A DNA stretch of 48,547 nucleotides from positions 1-48,547 of the forward strand of contig CAVURW010000125.1 in assembly GCA_963743595.1 (NCBI GenBank), in the 5' to 3' direction. Of this stretch, positions 16,961-26,196 are shown one piece after another. The first letter of the stretch is position 1; every line of letters starts with the position of its first letter. Both the position numbers and the translations under genes were made by a program. A model generated the notes under the pieces. That model was not told the origin of the DNA, did no database searches, and was given only the letters and a program-made list of their open reading frames with translations. Source of the stretch: CAVURW01 sp963743595. GTDB taxonomy: Bacteria > Verrucomicrobiota > Verrucomicrobiia > Methylacidiphilales > UBA1321.

Positions 16961-17935
16961 ATGAAGCTTGCCCCTTTGGAATTTGAGAAGCCGCTGGTTG
17001 ACCTGGAAAAACAGATCGAGGCGCTGCAATTGCAGCCGCAAGCGGAATCGGTGATGCCCGAATTGAATGCGCTGAAAGATCGATTAAAGGAAGCGCGCCG
17101 GGAGATTTACACGAAGCTCACGCCGTGGCAACGCGTGCAAATCGTGCGGCATCCCGCCCGTCCCTACACCTACGACTATCTGAAGTTAATCGCGCAAGAT
17201 TTTACGGAATTGAACGGCGATCGCGTGTTTCGGAACGATTTAGCGCTCGTAGGTGGGATGGCAAAGATCGGTGGCGAACACGTTATGGTGATCGGTCATC
17301 AAAAGGGACACGACACGAAGCAGAAAATTCGCCACAATTTCGGCATGGCGCATCCGGAGGGATACCGGAAGGCGCTGCGATTGATGCGTTTGGCGGATAA
17401 ATTTAACCTGCCGATCATCTGTTTTATCGATACGGCCGGTGCGTTTCCTGGACTCGGCTCCGAAGAACGGCACGTGGCCCAGGCAATCGCCGAAAACTTG
17501 CGCGAAATGTTTAATTTTTCCGTTCCTATCGTGGCCGTGGTGCTGGGCGAGGGCGGTAGCGGCGGTGCGCTGGGAATTGGAATCTGCGATCGCGTTTTGA
17601 TTTTAGAGAACGCCTATTATTCGGTGATTTCGCCAGAAGGTTGTGCCGCAATTCTCTGGAAGAATCGCGCTCAAGCACCAAAAGCGGCCGAATGCCTGCG
17701 GATGACCGCGCCGGATTTGGCGGAACTGAAGCTTGTTGATGAAGTGATTCCGGAGCCATTGGGCGGTGCGCATCATGATTGGGAAGTCATGGCCAAGAGC
17801 GTGAAAGAGGCCATTCTGCGGCATTTGGCGGCACTTAAGCAGCTGAGCCCACAAGTTCTGATGGATCAGCGTTATCAAAAATTCCGCACAGCGGGCAATT
17901 ATACCAGCGCGCCAGTAGTCGCAAAAGTGGGGTAG
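16961..17935 (+). CDS. accA: Acetyl-CoA carboxylase carboxyltransferase subunit alpha
   Basis: 324 residues, the usual AccA length. The N-terminus LEFEKPLVDLEKQIEALQL is the family's coiled opening. Next come LTPWQRVQIVRHPARPYTYD, DRVFRNDLALVGGMAKIGG, the carboxyltransferase core FIDTAGAFPGLGSEERHVAQ and GEGGSGGALGIG, and YSVISPEGCAAILWK. With AccD it transfers carboxyl from biotin to acetyl-CoA, the committed step of fatty-acid synthesis in the cytoplasm. It is followed one base later by an RluA-type gene and preceded by a desaturase, a loose lipid grouping. Intact. Confidence 0.97.
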   Translation: MKLAPLEFEKPLVDLEKQIEALQLQPQAESVMPELNALKDRLKEARREIYTKLTPWQRVQIVRHPARPYTYDYLKLIAQDFTELNGDRVFRNDLALVGGMAKIGGEHVMVIGHQKGHDTKQKIRHNFGMAHPEGYRKALRLMRLADKFNLPIICFIDTAGAFPGLGSEERHVAQAIAENLREMFNFSVPIVAVVLGEGGSGGALGIGICDRVLILENAYYSVISPEGCAAILWKNRAQAPKAAECLRMTAPDLAELKLVDEVIPEPLGGAHHDWEVMAKSVKEAILRHLAALKQLSPQVLMDQRYQKFRTAGNYTSAPVVAKVG

Positions 17936-17936
17936 C

Positions 17937-18677
17937 GTGGAGGCTCCCTACGAGCCCGCCGTGGTGTGCGAGCGGGCCGATTTCCTTTTGGTCGATAAAC
18001 CGCCACACGTTCTCTCGCACCCGACGCGCCCGGATGGCAAGCCGACTTTGCTGGGGTGGCTGCAGGAGCGATTTCCCGGTGAATTGATTGCATTAATCAA
18101 TCGGCTCGACCGCGAAACGAGTGGGCTCATTTTGGTGGCGAGAACTGCGGATGCGGCATCGATTCTAGGTAAGCTCACGATGAATCGCGGCGTGCATAAA
18201 GAGTACCTCGCCTTGATCTGGGGTGCGCCGGAAGCGGACCACGGAATCATTGATGCGCCGCTGGGTCGGCTGGGCATCTCACCCACGAACCCGATTTGGC
18301 TGAAGCAAGGCGTGATTCGTGAGGCCACGCCAGAGGTGAAAGCGTTTCCGGCGCGGTCTGAGTATTGGGTGGAGCGACGCGCCGCAGCCTACAGCGAGGT
18401 GCGCCTAGCGGCCCACACCGGGCGGATGCATCAATTGCGCGTGCATATGGCCTATCTCGGTTTTCCGGTGGTGGGCGATAAGATTTATGGGCCGGATGCC
18501 GGGCTCTATTTACGGTTCATCGAGAGCGGATGGACTGCAGAGCACGCGGAGAAACTATTGATGAATCGACACGCGCTTCACGCCAGCCGGATGCGTTTTG
18601 ATTGGAAAGGTGAGACAATCGAGGTCACCAGCGAAATGCCGGAGGATATGCGGACGTTTCGCAAGACGTGGTCTTAG
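17937..18677 (+). CDS. RluA-family pseudouridine synthase
   Basis: GTG start one base after the accA stop, probably translationally coupled. 246 residues. The catalytic Asp lies in INRLDRETSGLILVART, followed by KEYLALIWG, a substrate-loop region and the late RluA motif LAAHTGRMHQLRVHMAYLGF with PVVGDKIYG. It isomerises uridine to pseudouridine in rRNA or tRNA. No S4 domain is seen at the N-terminus, which fits single-domain members such as RluA/TruC. The target site cannot be predicted. Confidence 0.9.
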   Translation: MEAPYEPAVVCERADFLLVDKPPHVLSHPTRPDGKPTLLGWLQERFPGELIALINRLDRETSGLILVARTADAASILGKLTMNRGVHKEYLALIWGAPEADHGIIDAPLGRLGISPTNPIWLKQGVIREATPEVKAFPARSEYWVERRAAAYSEVRLAAHTGRMHQLRVHMAYLGFPVVGDKIYGPDAGLYLRFIESGWTAEHAEKLLMNRHALHASRMRFDWKGETIEVTSEMPEDMRTFRKTWS

Positions 18678-18680
18678 TCT

Positions 18681-20018
18681 TCAATTCGAGGCGAGTTTGG
18701 TCGGGTCCGCAGCGAGCGGGCGACCGAACGCCACAAACCGGCCCTTGTGATGGACCATCCCGAGCCACGTCGTGTATCCACCGGAAGGCGCTGTCGGATC
18801 AAATTGATAGATATCCGGGCCGGTGTGGTGATGTTCACCATCATGGCCCGATTGTGAGCCGGCCATCAGCCAGCGTCCGGAAGGATCTTGCCCTAGGAAA
18901 ATCATCACGTGAGTGATCGGCGGTTGCCGCTCGGGGCGGTAGGTGTTCTCCCAGAACAGCAGATCACCGGGCTTCAAGTGCTTGCCCAGGTAAACGGTAT
19001 CCGGCTCATCCTTGGCGGTCATCGGCACGTCCCACGCGCGATTTTGCAGATGCAGGTAGTAATATTGATCCGAAGCGGTGCGAGGCAAATCCAGGTTTGT
19101 GGTGACCTTGTAGAGGTAGCGGGAGGTGTTCGAGCAGTCCATCACCCAAGAATGCGATTCGCCCGGCGGACGCCACGATTGCCCATAAGAGATGTGATGC
19201 GCGGCCAGTTCTTCGGCTCTCTGCTGAAAACGGACCGCCCAATCACTCTGCTGGGAGGAATCATCGTGGCTCATGAAACCGAAAAAGCCCTTGGAATGCG
19301 CGGTGAGGGGACTAACGGGCGTCGGGGCGATTTGCGTGGAGCTCAGATGCTTGAACGTGGGGCTCGCGGGGTTGGTCCCTATCGCGCTAGCCGCAGTGGT
19401 GGTGGGGGTTGCCGGTGTGTAGCCGTATGTGGAAGGTGGTGGCGGAGGGGTGACGGCTGCCGGGGTTTTGGGTGGATGGTAGTAGTCGCCTAGAAGCGTG
19501 GGGTTTGTGGCGATTGAATCGTCTGTTGTCGGCAGTTTCTTCCGCTTCGCCTGAGGCAAAGTCGTCGATACGCTGGGCGTAGGAGAAGGGGAAGAATCTG
19601 CTGCGTTTTCATTTGAGCCTGTGATTGTCGCACCGACGCCCGAGCCCTCCGTCGCCGAAACGAGGGAGGGAGTTGCGACGGGCGTACTGGCCGCCGCTTT
19701 TGGTGTCGGAGTAGGCGTCGGGGCCGGAGGAAGTTTCAGAACTTGTCCCGGCTTGAGGTTGTTATTTTTGAGGTTATTCAGCTTTTTCAGCTTTTTAACA
19801 GAGGTATCGAACTGCTGTGCGATCTTCCACAGCGAATCGCCGCTGATGACCGTGTAGGTGTCTGGTCGCGGACCTGATTGCGGGGTGGCGGAATCAGGAG
19901 TCGTCGCAGGTGCTGGTGCAGGAGGAGCGGGAGTGGGTGCCGGTGCGTTATTGGTTTGGGCCAACAGCGGGGTCACACAAAATCCGCCGATCACGAGTGT
20001 GAGGAGGAGAGATTTCAT
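18681..20018 (-). CDS. Secreted LysM + NlpC/P60-type peptidoglycan hydrolase
   Basis: I chose ATG 20018 because it gives a signal peptide (MKSLLLTLVIGGFCVTPLLA); an upstream ATG at 20072 adds 18 unlikely residues. After a Pro/Ala linker, a LysM domain (YTVISGDSLWKIAQQF, LKPGQVLKLP) would bind peptidoglycan. A long Pro/Thr/Ser-rich spacer leads to a C-terminal domain with a Cys-nucleophile-like site (VMDCSNTSRYLY) and a His motif (ITHVMIFLG, preceded by LKPGDLLFW), the NlpC/P60 pattern. It would cleave stem peptides in the cell wall or act in envelope remodelling. It converges on the RluA gene with 3 bases between. Confidence 0.85.
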   Translation of the reverse strand: MKSLLLTLVIGGFCVTPLLAQTNNAPAPTPAPPAPAPATTPDSATPQSGPRPDTYTVISGDSLWKIAQQFDTSVKKLKKLNNLKNNNLKPGQVLKLPPAPTPTPTPKAAASTPVATPSLVSATEGSGVGATITGSNENAADSSPSPTPSVSTTLPQAKRKKLPTTDDSIATNPTLLGDYYHPPKTPAAVTPPPPPSTYGYTPATPTTTAASAIGTNPASPTFKHLSSTQIAPTPVSPLTAHSKGFFGFMSHDDSSQQSDWAVRFQQRAEELAAHHISYGQSWRPPGESHSWVMDCSNTSRYLYKVTTNLDLPRTASDQYYYLHLQNRAWDVPMTAKDEPDTVYLGKHLKPGDLLFWENTYRPERQPPITHVMIFLGQDPSGRWLMAGSQSGHDGEHHHTGPDIYQFDPTAPSGGYTTWLGMVHHKGRFVAFGRPLAADPTKLASN

Positions 20019-20136
20019 AGGGGGTGAAGTGTAAAGAGAAATCCGCGAAAGGGTAAAGAGAGAATCCGGCAATGTAGCATCAAATTATGAGGGATGTTTG
20101 ATTTCGAACTGAATGTCGTTAGAGTTTTGTTTCCCA

Positions 20137-21156
20137 ATGATCAATTCCGCTTACTTTCAGCCATTAGATCTGGTCCGCAGACCCAGACGTAACCGCCAGA
20201 ATAATGCAATCCGCGCTCTGGTTCGACAGACTCACGTGACGTCCGATGATCTCGTGCAGCCGTTGTTCGTGAAGGATGGCAAGGGTGCCTCCGAGCGTAT
20301 TAAGAGCATGCCAGGCATGGATCGGTTAAATGTTGCCGATACGCTGATGGAGGTGCGGGATCTGGCAAATCGCGGTCTCAAGGCGGTCGCGCTCTTTCCT
20401 CAGATCGACTCGGATTTGAAGGATGGTCGCGGCAACTACGCGCTCTCAGAAAAGAATTGGTTTTTCTCCGCCATTCGCCGGATCAAAGCGGAAGTGCCAG
20501 AGGTTCTTGTCATCGCCGATGTAGCGCTCGATCCCTACACGGACCACGGGCACGACGGCGTATTGGATCAATCGGGCGATGTCGCCAATGACTTGACCGT
20601 TGAAATTCTCGCCGATTACTCCGTGCTGCTGGCCGAAGCGGGTGCAGATGTTGTGGCACCTTCCGACATGATGGATGGACGAATCAGCGTGATTCGTGAG
20701 GAACTCGATGAGCAGGGTTTCATCAAGACTGCGATTCTCTCGTACGCCGCGAAATTCGCCTCGGCCTATTACGGTCCTTTTCGCGAAGCCGTGGGCAGCG
20801 CGGCCTCGGCGGGCACCTCGAGCCTGGACAAGCGCACCTATCAACTCGACCCCGCGAACGTCCGCGATGCGCTGGTGGAAGCGCGATTGGACGATGAAGA
20901 GGGTGCCGATATGTTGATGGTGAAGCCGGCCGGATTGTACCTGGACATCATCACCGCTGTGCGCAGCAGTACCGATCTCCCCGTGGCCGCCTACCAGGTC
21001 TCCGGCGAATACGCGCAGATTCACGCAGCAGCGCAGGCTGGCTGGCTCGATCTGGAACGAGCCCGTGACGAGTCGCTACTGGCGATCAAGCGTGCCGGGG
21101 CGGATCTCATTTTCACCTACTTTGCGAAAGATATTCTGCGCAAGGTCCAAGCGTGA
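20137..21156 (+). CDS. hemB: Delta-aminolevulinic acid dehydratase (porphobilinogen synthase)
   Basis: Start placed at ATG 20137 (MINSAYFQPLDLVRRPRRNR), which matches the family N-terminus; ATG 20113 is in frame but adds 8 residues. It joins two ALA molecules into porphobilinogen in haem synthesis. Both active-site lysines are visible: the P-site one in SYAAKFASAYYGPFR and the Schiff-base one in MLMVKPAGLYLDII. The metal region reads DVALDPYTDHGHDG, the Asp-rich variant without the three zinc cysteines, so the enzyme is expected to be Mg/K-dependent. A stem-loop follows the stop. Intact. Confidence 0.96.
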   Translation: MINSAYFQPLDLVRRPRRNRQNNAIRALVRQTHVTSDDLVQPLFVKDGKGASERIKSMPGMDRLNVADTLMEVRDLANRGLKAVALFPQIDSDLKDGRGNYALSEKNWFFSAIRRIKAEVPEVLVIADVALDPYTDHGHDGVLDQSGDVANDLTVEILADYSVLLAEAGADVVAPSDMMDGRISVIREELDEQGFIKTAILSYAAKFASAYYGPFREAVGSAASAGTSSLDKRTYQLDPANVRDALVEARLDDEEGADMLMVKPAGLYLDIITAVRSSTDLPVAAYQVSGEYAQIHAAAQAGWLDLERARDESLLAIKRAGADLIFTYFAKDILRKVQA

Positions 21157-21158
21157 AC

Positions 21159-21186
21159 CGAGGAACCTTTTGACCGAAGGTCCTCG
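21159..21186 (+). terminator. Stem-loop after hemB
   Basis: CGAGGAACCTT pairs with AAGGTCCTCG around a 7-base loop (one bulged A), starting 3 bases after the hemB stop. There is no T-tract, so it may slow RNA decay rather than terminate transcription. Confidence 0.4.
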
Positions 21187-21476
21187 ACAATTACAAAAGC
21201 AGTTCGAGTTCCAAAGGAACGACAATCAGAAGGCCCTCGTCTCTGTGAATCACCACCAATATGATGTCATTCTCGGCAGGGATTTCGCCAATGATGAGAA
21301 CGCCAAAATCCGCTTTAATTCGCAACATTCTTTTGGGTCTGCTTACCCCAGTTTGTATCCCCATCGCCATCAGAATTAATACCATTGTAATTGAGCAGGA
21401 ATACATCCTACGCGTGGCTATGGCCGACAATCACGCTTAGACTAAATATTAAAGTTCCTATACTTTTGAAAGTGTT
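21187..21476. other. Gene-free stretch after hemB
   Basis: About 290 bases with no convincing gene. It holds the palindromic repeat above and, on minus, an open frame (21191-21430) with a hydrophobic N-terminus that partly reads through that repeat and starts on TTG; I do not accept it as a gene. GC falls steadily toward 21476. Confidence 0.4.
21206..21227 (+). repeat. GAGTTCCAAMGGAACG palindromic repeat, copy 1
   Basis: Contains the small palindrome GTTCC-aaa-GGAAC followed by GACAATC. Two more copies occur at 38887-38908 (plus) and 38993-39014 (minus). All lie between genes, as short interspersed REP-like elements do. Confidence 0.6.
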
Positions 21477-21851
21477 TTGTCTATTTCGTATGGATCGATG
21501 CTAAGAGTAATTATTAATTGCGATCCTAGGTGCATTAATGTCTTGTATGGAGCATATTATTTATTGCCTGTGTTTTTAATTTCTTTATTTCAGATGAAAC
21601 CTGTCCACTATAGTGTCGTTATTTTTATCCACCTTTCTGTTGCTGCGGTGCTTTTGCTCCTTCATAACGCGATTTTAGCTCAAGTTGTCGCTTTGGTGAC
21701 AGGAGGCGGAGCTCAAGGGATAAAGGATTCGTTCCATTTCGGTGCAATTTATGGCGGTCTCGTGACCTTGAACCTCTTTTCGGCGATCGTTCATTTTAGC
21801 TCGTTTTTGAAGTCTGAGAGATCTTGCCTCAGTTCTCGTGTTGGCAGGTGA
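21477..21851 (+). CDS. Small AT-rich membrane protein, possibly truncated
   Basis: Up to 124 residues from a TTG; ATG 21498 or 21594 are more conservative starts. Three hydrophobic helices are predicted (LYGAYYLLPVFLISLF, YSVVIFIHLSVAAVLLLL, FHFGAIYGGLVTLNLFSAIV). The last helix with its F-H-x-x-Y pattern faintly resembles DUF4149-like proteins, but I cannot assign it. The codons are much richer in A and T than in hemB or lpdA on either side, suggesting acquired or decaying DNA. Confidence 0.4.
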   Translation: MSISYGSMLRVIINCDPRCINVLYGAYYLLPVFLISLFQMKPVHYSVVIFIHLSVAAVLLLLHNAILAQVVALVTGGGAQGIKDSFHFGAIYGGLVTLNLFSAIVHFSSFLKSERSCLSSRVGR

Positions 21852-21876
21852 GGGGAAGTTGGATTAGTCTTCACGT

Positions 21877-23283
21877 ATGGCTGATTTTGATTACCAGTTG
21901 GTTATTGTGGGAAGCGGACCCGGGGGATACATCGCTGCGATTCGCGCGTCTCAACTCGGGATGAAGACGGCGATCGTGGAGAAGGATAAAACCTTAGGCG
22001 GCACCTGTTTGAACGTGGGTTGCATTCCCAGCAAGGCACTCCTGGCGAGCAGCGAGCTCTTTCACTTGGCTAAGGAACGGTTTGCCGCACATGGAATCGT
22101 CGCGAAAGACGTCTCGCTCGATCTCGGTGCGATGATGAAGCGCAAGAGCGAAGTGGTGGGCAAGCTCACCGGCGGCGTGGCGTTTCTCATGAAGAAAAAC
22201 AAAGTGGATGTGATTTCCGGCAAGGGCAAGTTGACCGGCCCGAACGCGCTGACCGTGACCGATTCCAACGGCAACGTGAAGACGGTGACTGCCGAGAAGA
22301 TTTTGCTCGCAACCGGCAGCGTGCCGATCGAATTGCCGTTCCTGAAGTTTGACGGCAAACGAGTCATCAGTAGCGACCAGGGAATCGCGCTGACGGAAGT
22401 GCCAAAGAAGATGCTGGTCATCGGCGCTGGTGCGATCGGACTGGAGCTCGGCTCGGTCTGGTGTCGATTGGGTGCGGAAGTGACCGTGATCGAGTTCTTA
22501 CCGCGGATCGCCGCTGTGGGCTTCGACGCCGATATCTCGAAAGCGCTCCAGCGCTCGTTTGAGAAAGAGGGAATGAAATTTGAACTCAGCACCAAAATCC
22601 AAAGCGCGGAAGTCACCGATCAGGGCGTGACCTTGCACGGCGTCAAGGATGCCAAAGAAGTGAGCTACTCCGCCGATATCGTTTTGGTCGGCGTGGGACG
22701 CAAGCCTTACACGGATGGCGTGGGTCTGGAAGAAGCGGGTGTGAAATTGACGGAGCGCGGTCGGATCGCGACTCACGGCCACTGGGAAACGAGCGTGCCG
22801 AGCATTTATGCGATCGGCGACGTGATCGATGGCGTGATGTTGGCGCATAAAGCGCACGAAGAAGGTGTGGCGGTCGTCGAGCGGATGGCGGGCAAACCGG
22901 GCCATGTGAATTACGATTTGATTCCGGGCGTGGTCTACACGTCGCCGGAAGCCGCGAGCGTCGGTATTTCCGAAGAGCAGGCGAAAGAAAAGGGCATCGA
23001 AGTCCGCATTGGTAAATTCCCGCTGACGGCAAATGGTCGCGCTCTGGCCGCGGATACGGCTGATGGCTTTGTGAAGATCATCGCCTGCGCGAAGACAGAT
23101 AAAGTGCTCGGCGTGCACATCGTGGCGAGTAACGCCAGCGAGTTGATCGCGGAAGCGGTGGTGCTGATGGAATTCGGCGGCAGTGCGGAAGACCTCGCCC
23201 GAACGGTTCACGCGCATCCCACCATGTCGGAAGCGGTGAAAGAGGCGGCGCTGGCGGTGGGTGGTCGCACGCTCAGTTCCTAG
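21877..23283 (+). CDS. lpdA: Dihydrolipoyl dehydrogenase (E3)
   Basis: 468 residues, normal E3 length. FAD site VGSGPGGYIAAIRASQLG, redox-active disulfide C44/C49 in GGTCLNVGCIPSKALL, NAD site VIGAGAIGLELGSVWCRLGA, second FAD contact SIYAIGDV, and the C-terminal His-Glu motif HAHPTMSEAVKEA that completes the partner active site. It reoxidises dihydrolipoamide of pyruvate/2-oxoglutarate dehydrogenase or the glycine cleavage system. No E1/E2 gene is adjacent, so it is a shared E3. The next gene starts one base after its stop. Confidence 0.96.
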   Translation: MADFDYQLVIVGSGPGGYIAAIRASQLGMKTAIVEKDKTLGGTCLNVGCIPSKALLASSELFHLAKERFAAHGIVAKDVSLDLGAMMKRKSEVVGKLTGGVAFLMKKNKVDVISGKGKLTGPNALTVTDSNGNVKTVTAEKILLATGSVPIELPFLKFDGKRVISSDQGIALTEVPKKMLVIGAGAIGLELGSVWCRLGAEVTVIEFLPRIAAVGFDADISKALQRSFEKEGMKFELSTKIQSAEVTDQGVTLHGVKDAKEVSYSADIVLVGVGRKPYTDGVGLEEAGVKLTERGRIATHGHWETSVPSIYAIGDVIDGVMLAHKAHEEGVAVVERMAGKPGHVNYDLIPGVVYTSPEAASVGISEEQAKEKGIEVRIGKFPLTANGRALAADTADGFVKIIACAKTDKVLGVHIVASNASELIAEAVVLMEFGGSAEDLARTVHAHPTMSEAVKEAALAVGGRTLSS

Positions 23284-23284
23284 C

Positions 23285-24748
23285 ATGGAGCGGAAGTCTG
23301 ATTGGAAATGGGCACTGGCTTTGTTTACAGGGCTGGTGCTCGTCGCGTTGCCGCAAGTGGCGAATCTGGCGCTGATTGATCGCGATGAAACGCGGTTCAG
23401 CGAGGCTTCGCGTGAAATGATCCAGCGCGGCGATTACGTGGTGCCTTATTGCAATGGAGTGCCCCGTTATCAGAAACCGCCGATGATCTACTGGTGCCAG
23501 GTGGCCTGTTACCGGGTATTCGGCGAAACGGAATTAGCGGCGCGTTTGCCCTCCGTGCTGGCTGGCGCGGGCGTGGGGGTAATCGTGTTTTTATGGATGC
23601 GCTCGATGGGGCGTGGTCGCGGCGACGGGCTCCAAGCAGCGATTCTCACCGTACTCTCGTGTCAGATGATGCAGCAGGGTCGCGTGGCGACTGCCGATGG
23701 TCTTCTCGTCTTTTTCATGACGCTCACCGCGTGGCTGGGGTGGGAATTGATGGGCGTAGAGCGACGGTGGGACGAGCGCGGCGGCGAGGCGGGCGGGCTC
23801 TGGCTTGCGCTGGTAGGCAGTCTAGCGCTTGGCTTTCTTACGAAGGGGCCAGAAGCGTGGTTGCCATGCGTACCGCTGCTCTATTTTGCGAAGACCTGGC
23901 GCTGGTCGGTGATAGCAGTCGCCGTCAGCTGCGTGCCTGTACTCTGTTGGGCGATCCCGGCCTACATCGAGACAAAGGGTGTCTATTGGTCGGAAGAAAT
24001 TGGCACGCACCTCATCGGGCACATGGCCACATCAATGGATCTGCATGGCACCACCACGCTATACGGGTATCTCGTCCTTTTACCGCTCTACTTCGCCCTA
24101 TTTTTCCTGAGCGCGTTTCCCTGGTCGTTCTTGGTGCCAGTCGGTCTGGCTGCATTGGCGTGGCCTTGGCCGGGTTGGGGCCGATTCAAAACTCGCCTTG
24201 TTGCGGATCGATTCGCGCTCTATTTGATTGCGCAAGCCGCCGTCATCTTCGTCGTATTTACGTTGATGATCACCAAGCTGCCGCATTACACACTCCCGGC
24301 TTTGCCCATGCTCGCGATGGCCTTTACGGATCTGTGGAGCCGCGCGGGTTCGCGTCAGTTGCGCTGGCTGCCGAGCGGGCTCACTCTGACGTTCGCTGCG
24401 GTTTTATTTGTGGTGCCGTTTTGGCTGAGTGGACTCTCTCCGGCCAAGAGCTTGGCGCGGCAGGCTAGCTGGGCGCTCACCTCGCAGACAGAATTTGCCA
24501 CAGTGACCTATCATGAGCCGAGTGTCACGTGGGAGATGCGCCGATATGTGAAGACGTTTCAGATTGAGATCGGCCCGCAACAGGCGATCGATTTTCTTCG
24601 TCAACCGGGCCCGCGAGCCTTGATGCTCCCGACTGACGACTGGAAAAAGCTGAACACCACCGATCCGGGCTGGTTGATCTTTGAAACGACCGGGCTAAAC
24701 ACCGCCACATTTAAGAAAATCGACCTCACTCTGGTGGTGAAACGGTAA
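23285..24748 (+). CDS. ArnT/PMT-like membrane glycosyltransferase (GT39/GT83 type)
   Basis: ATG 23285 follows the lpdA stop by one base; an in-frame upstream ATG (23261) lies inside lpdA and is less likely. About 487 residues with around ten helices. The first periplasmic loop has DRDETRFSEASREMIQRGDY and then YQKPPMIYWCQ, the hallmark of ArnT-like enzymes that move a sugar from a polyprenyl carrier to lipid A, protein or another envelope acceptor. Asp/Glu of the DRDETR motif are the expected metal/catalytic residues. The C-terminus is a short periplasmic domain. Donor and acceptor are unknown. Confidence 0.85.
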   Translation: MERKSDWKWALALFTGLVLVALPQVANLALIDRDETRFSEASREMIQRGDYVVPYCNGVPRYQKPPMIYWCQVACYRVFGETELAARLPSVLAGAGVGVIVFLWMRSMGRGRGDGLQAAILTVLSCQMMQQGRVATADGLLVFFMTLTAWLGWELMGVERRWDERGGEAGGLWLALVGSLALGFLTKGPEAWLPCVPLLYFAKTWRWSVIAVAVSCVPVLCWAIPAYIETKGVYWSEEIGTHLIGHMATSMDLHGTTTLYGYLVLLPLYFALFFLSAFPWSFLVPVGLAALAWPWPGWGRFKTRLVADRFALYLIAQAAVIFVVFTLMITKLPHYTLPALPMLAMAFTDLWSRAGSRQLRWLPSGLTLTFAAVLFVVPFWLSGLSPAKSLARQASWALTSQTEFATVTYHEPSVTWEMRRYVKTFQIEIGPQQAIDFLRQPGPRALMLPTDDWKKLNTTDPGWLIFETTGLNTATFKKIDLTLVVKR

Positions 24749-24758
24749 TCTGGCGGGG

Positions 24759-24773
24759 GCCTTGACCCAAGGC
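24759..24773 (+). other. Short hairpin between two glycosyltransferase-like genes
   Basis: GCCTTG-acc-CAAGGC, a perfect 6-bp stem with a 3-base loop, 10 bases after the upstream stop and 13 bases before the next start. No T-tract follows. It might slow transcription or mask the next start; this is a guess. Confidence 0.25.
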
Positions 24774-24786
24774 GGGCTAAACTCCT

Positions 24787-26118
24787 ATGCTTTTACTAAT
24801 GCGAGTGAATACGCTTCGTGCGAGAAGGAAGCTGCTCAAAACCGCGTTGTTTCTATTTTTTATTGTCGGGCTGATCTTACGCGTCTCATATCATAATAGC
24901 GCCTATCAATTTAGCTGGATCAACGATCTAGGAACTCATTGTGCTTATATACAATATGTCATTGATCATCAAGGTGGAATTCCATCGGTAAAAGATGATT
25001 GGACGACCCAGTCCTTTGAATATCCGCAACTGCCTCTTTACTACCTGATTACAGCAGCTCTTGGGAATGTACAGAATTGGTCCTGGTTCGGAACGGTCTG
25101 TTCCATGGCGAGCCTCTTTTTCATCTATCGAGCCGCGCTATACATGTCGTCGTGGGTGGCGCGATTTGGCGTGGTGATCTTTTGGTCAATCGATCCCTTT
25201 TTCATCGTACACAGCGCAATTATCGGAAACGATGCACTGACGTGTCTGCTGGGGTCTGCATTCTTCTATTTCGTGATGGCGATCAATCGTAGCGCGAATC
25301 GTTATAACTACTGGAGAATCACCTGGGTGTTTGTAGCGGCGCTTTTTACAAAGCTAAACGCCGTTTTCATGGTGTTGGTATTTCCCTGGATCTTCCTCAG
25401 AACGCGTGGGCCGTTTGAATTGTTTGCCTGGCGAGCGGGATCTCTCGTTGTTTTGTTATTTGGGTGGTTTATGTATGTGCAGGCTCACACATGGACAGGG
25501 ACAGATCACGTCTATATGAATCCGTTTCAGGCCACCAGTGAAGATGTGCGAACCGATTACTTCACCTACTTTTCCACATTTCGACTGAGTGAATTAATCG
25601 ATGAAGGCCAAGCCTCGCTTGTGGAAGGAGAGACGCGCAATTCAGTGCGTTATTCCTTTAATACCTTCGTTTATGGTGAATTCCTTGTCGGCTCCTGGGA
25701 TTATCACACGTGCCCGGACATTCTATGGGCGAATCGTCTCTTATTTATTGCGGGAATGATGATTCCTACCGGATTAATTCTCTTTTTTTGTTATTCGTTT
25801 TCTACACTTACGATAACCGGACATCGCTTGCATGGATCACTCTTTAATAAACTAGCGTGTGGTCTTGTATTCGTGGCGTATTGTTCCAGTGTTTTACTCA
25901 TGTTACGCTACACACATACCTGTCACGCTGATCCCCGGTTGCAATTTCCTCTCATGCCCTGGGCGATCTATTGCTTTTGCCGGGGTTGGACCATTTTTGG
26001 TCGCGGGCCCATCCTGAAAACGATCTTCTCGATTAACCTGGTGGCATTTAGCGGTGCATGCGCCTACTACTACTGGATTCTCTTTCGAACCGATCAACTC
26101 CCATTCCGAATGTATTGA
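24787..26118 (+). CDS. Polytopic membrane protein, GT-C glycosyltransferase-like
   Basis: 443 residues with about nine helices and long aromatic-rich loops. Features that recall dolichyl/polyprenyl-dependent GT-C enzymes are an acidic first loop (SWINDLGTHCAYIQYVIDH), FEYPQLPLYYLITAALG and IGNDALTCLLGSAFFYF. No exact family is recognised. It is visibly lower in GC than lpdA or the preceding gene and follows it by 38 bases, so it may have been acquired. A role in adding sugars to envelope glycans is inferred from topology and neighbour only. Confidence 0.6.
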   Translation: MLLLMRVNTLRARRKLLKTALFLFFIVGLILRVSYHNSAYQFSWINDLGTHCAYIQYVIDHQGGIPSVKDDWTTQSFEYPQLPLYYLITAALGNVQNWSWFGTVCSMASLFFIYRAALYMSSWVARFGVVIFWSIDPFFIVHSAIIGNDALTCLLGSAFFYFVMAINRSANRYNYWRITWVFVAALFTKLNAVFMVLVFPWIFLRTRGPFELFAWRAGSLVVLLFGWFMYVQAHTWTGTDHVYMNPFQATSEDVRTDYFTYFSTFRLSELIDEGQASLVEGETRNSVRYSFNTFVYGEFLVGSWDYHTCPDILWANRLLFIAGMMIPTGLILFFCYSFSTLTITGHRLHGSLFNKLACGLVFVAYCSSVLLMLRYTHTCHADPRLQFPLMPWAIYCFCRGWTIFGRGPILKTIFSINLVAFSGACAYYYWILFRTDQLPFRMY

Positions 26119-26196
26119 CGTTCTCTCAAGTAGAACAATCTGCTCCATCTTTTTGCCGAGAATCCGAGTTTTTGCTACAAGAATAGGTAACCAGCC

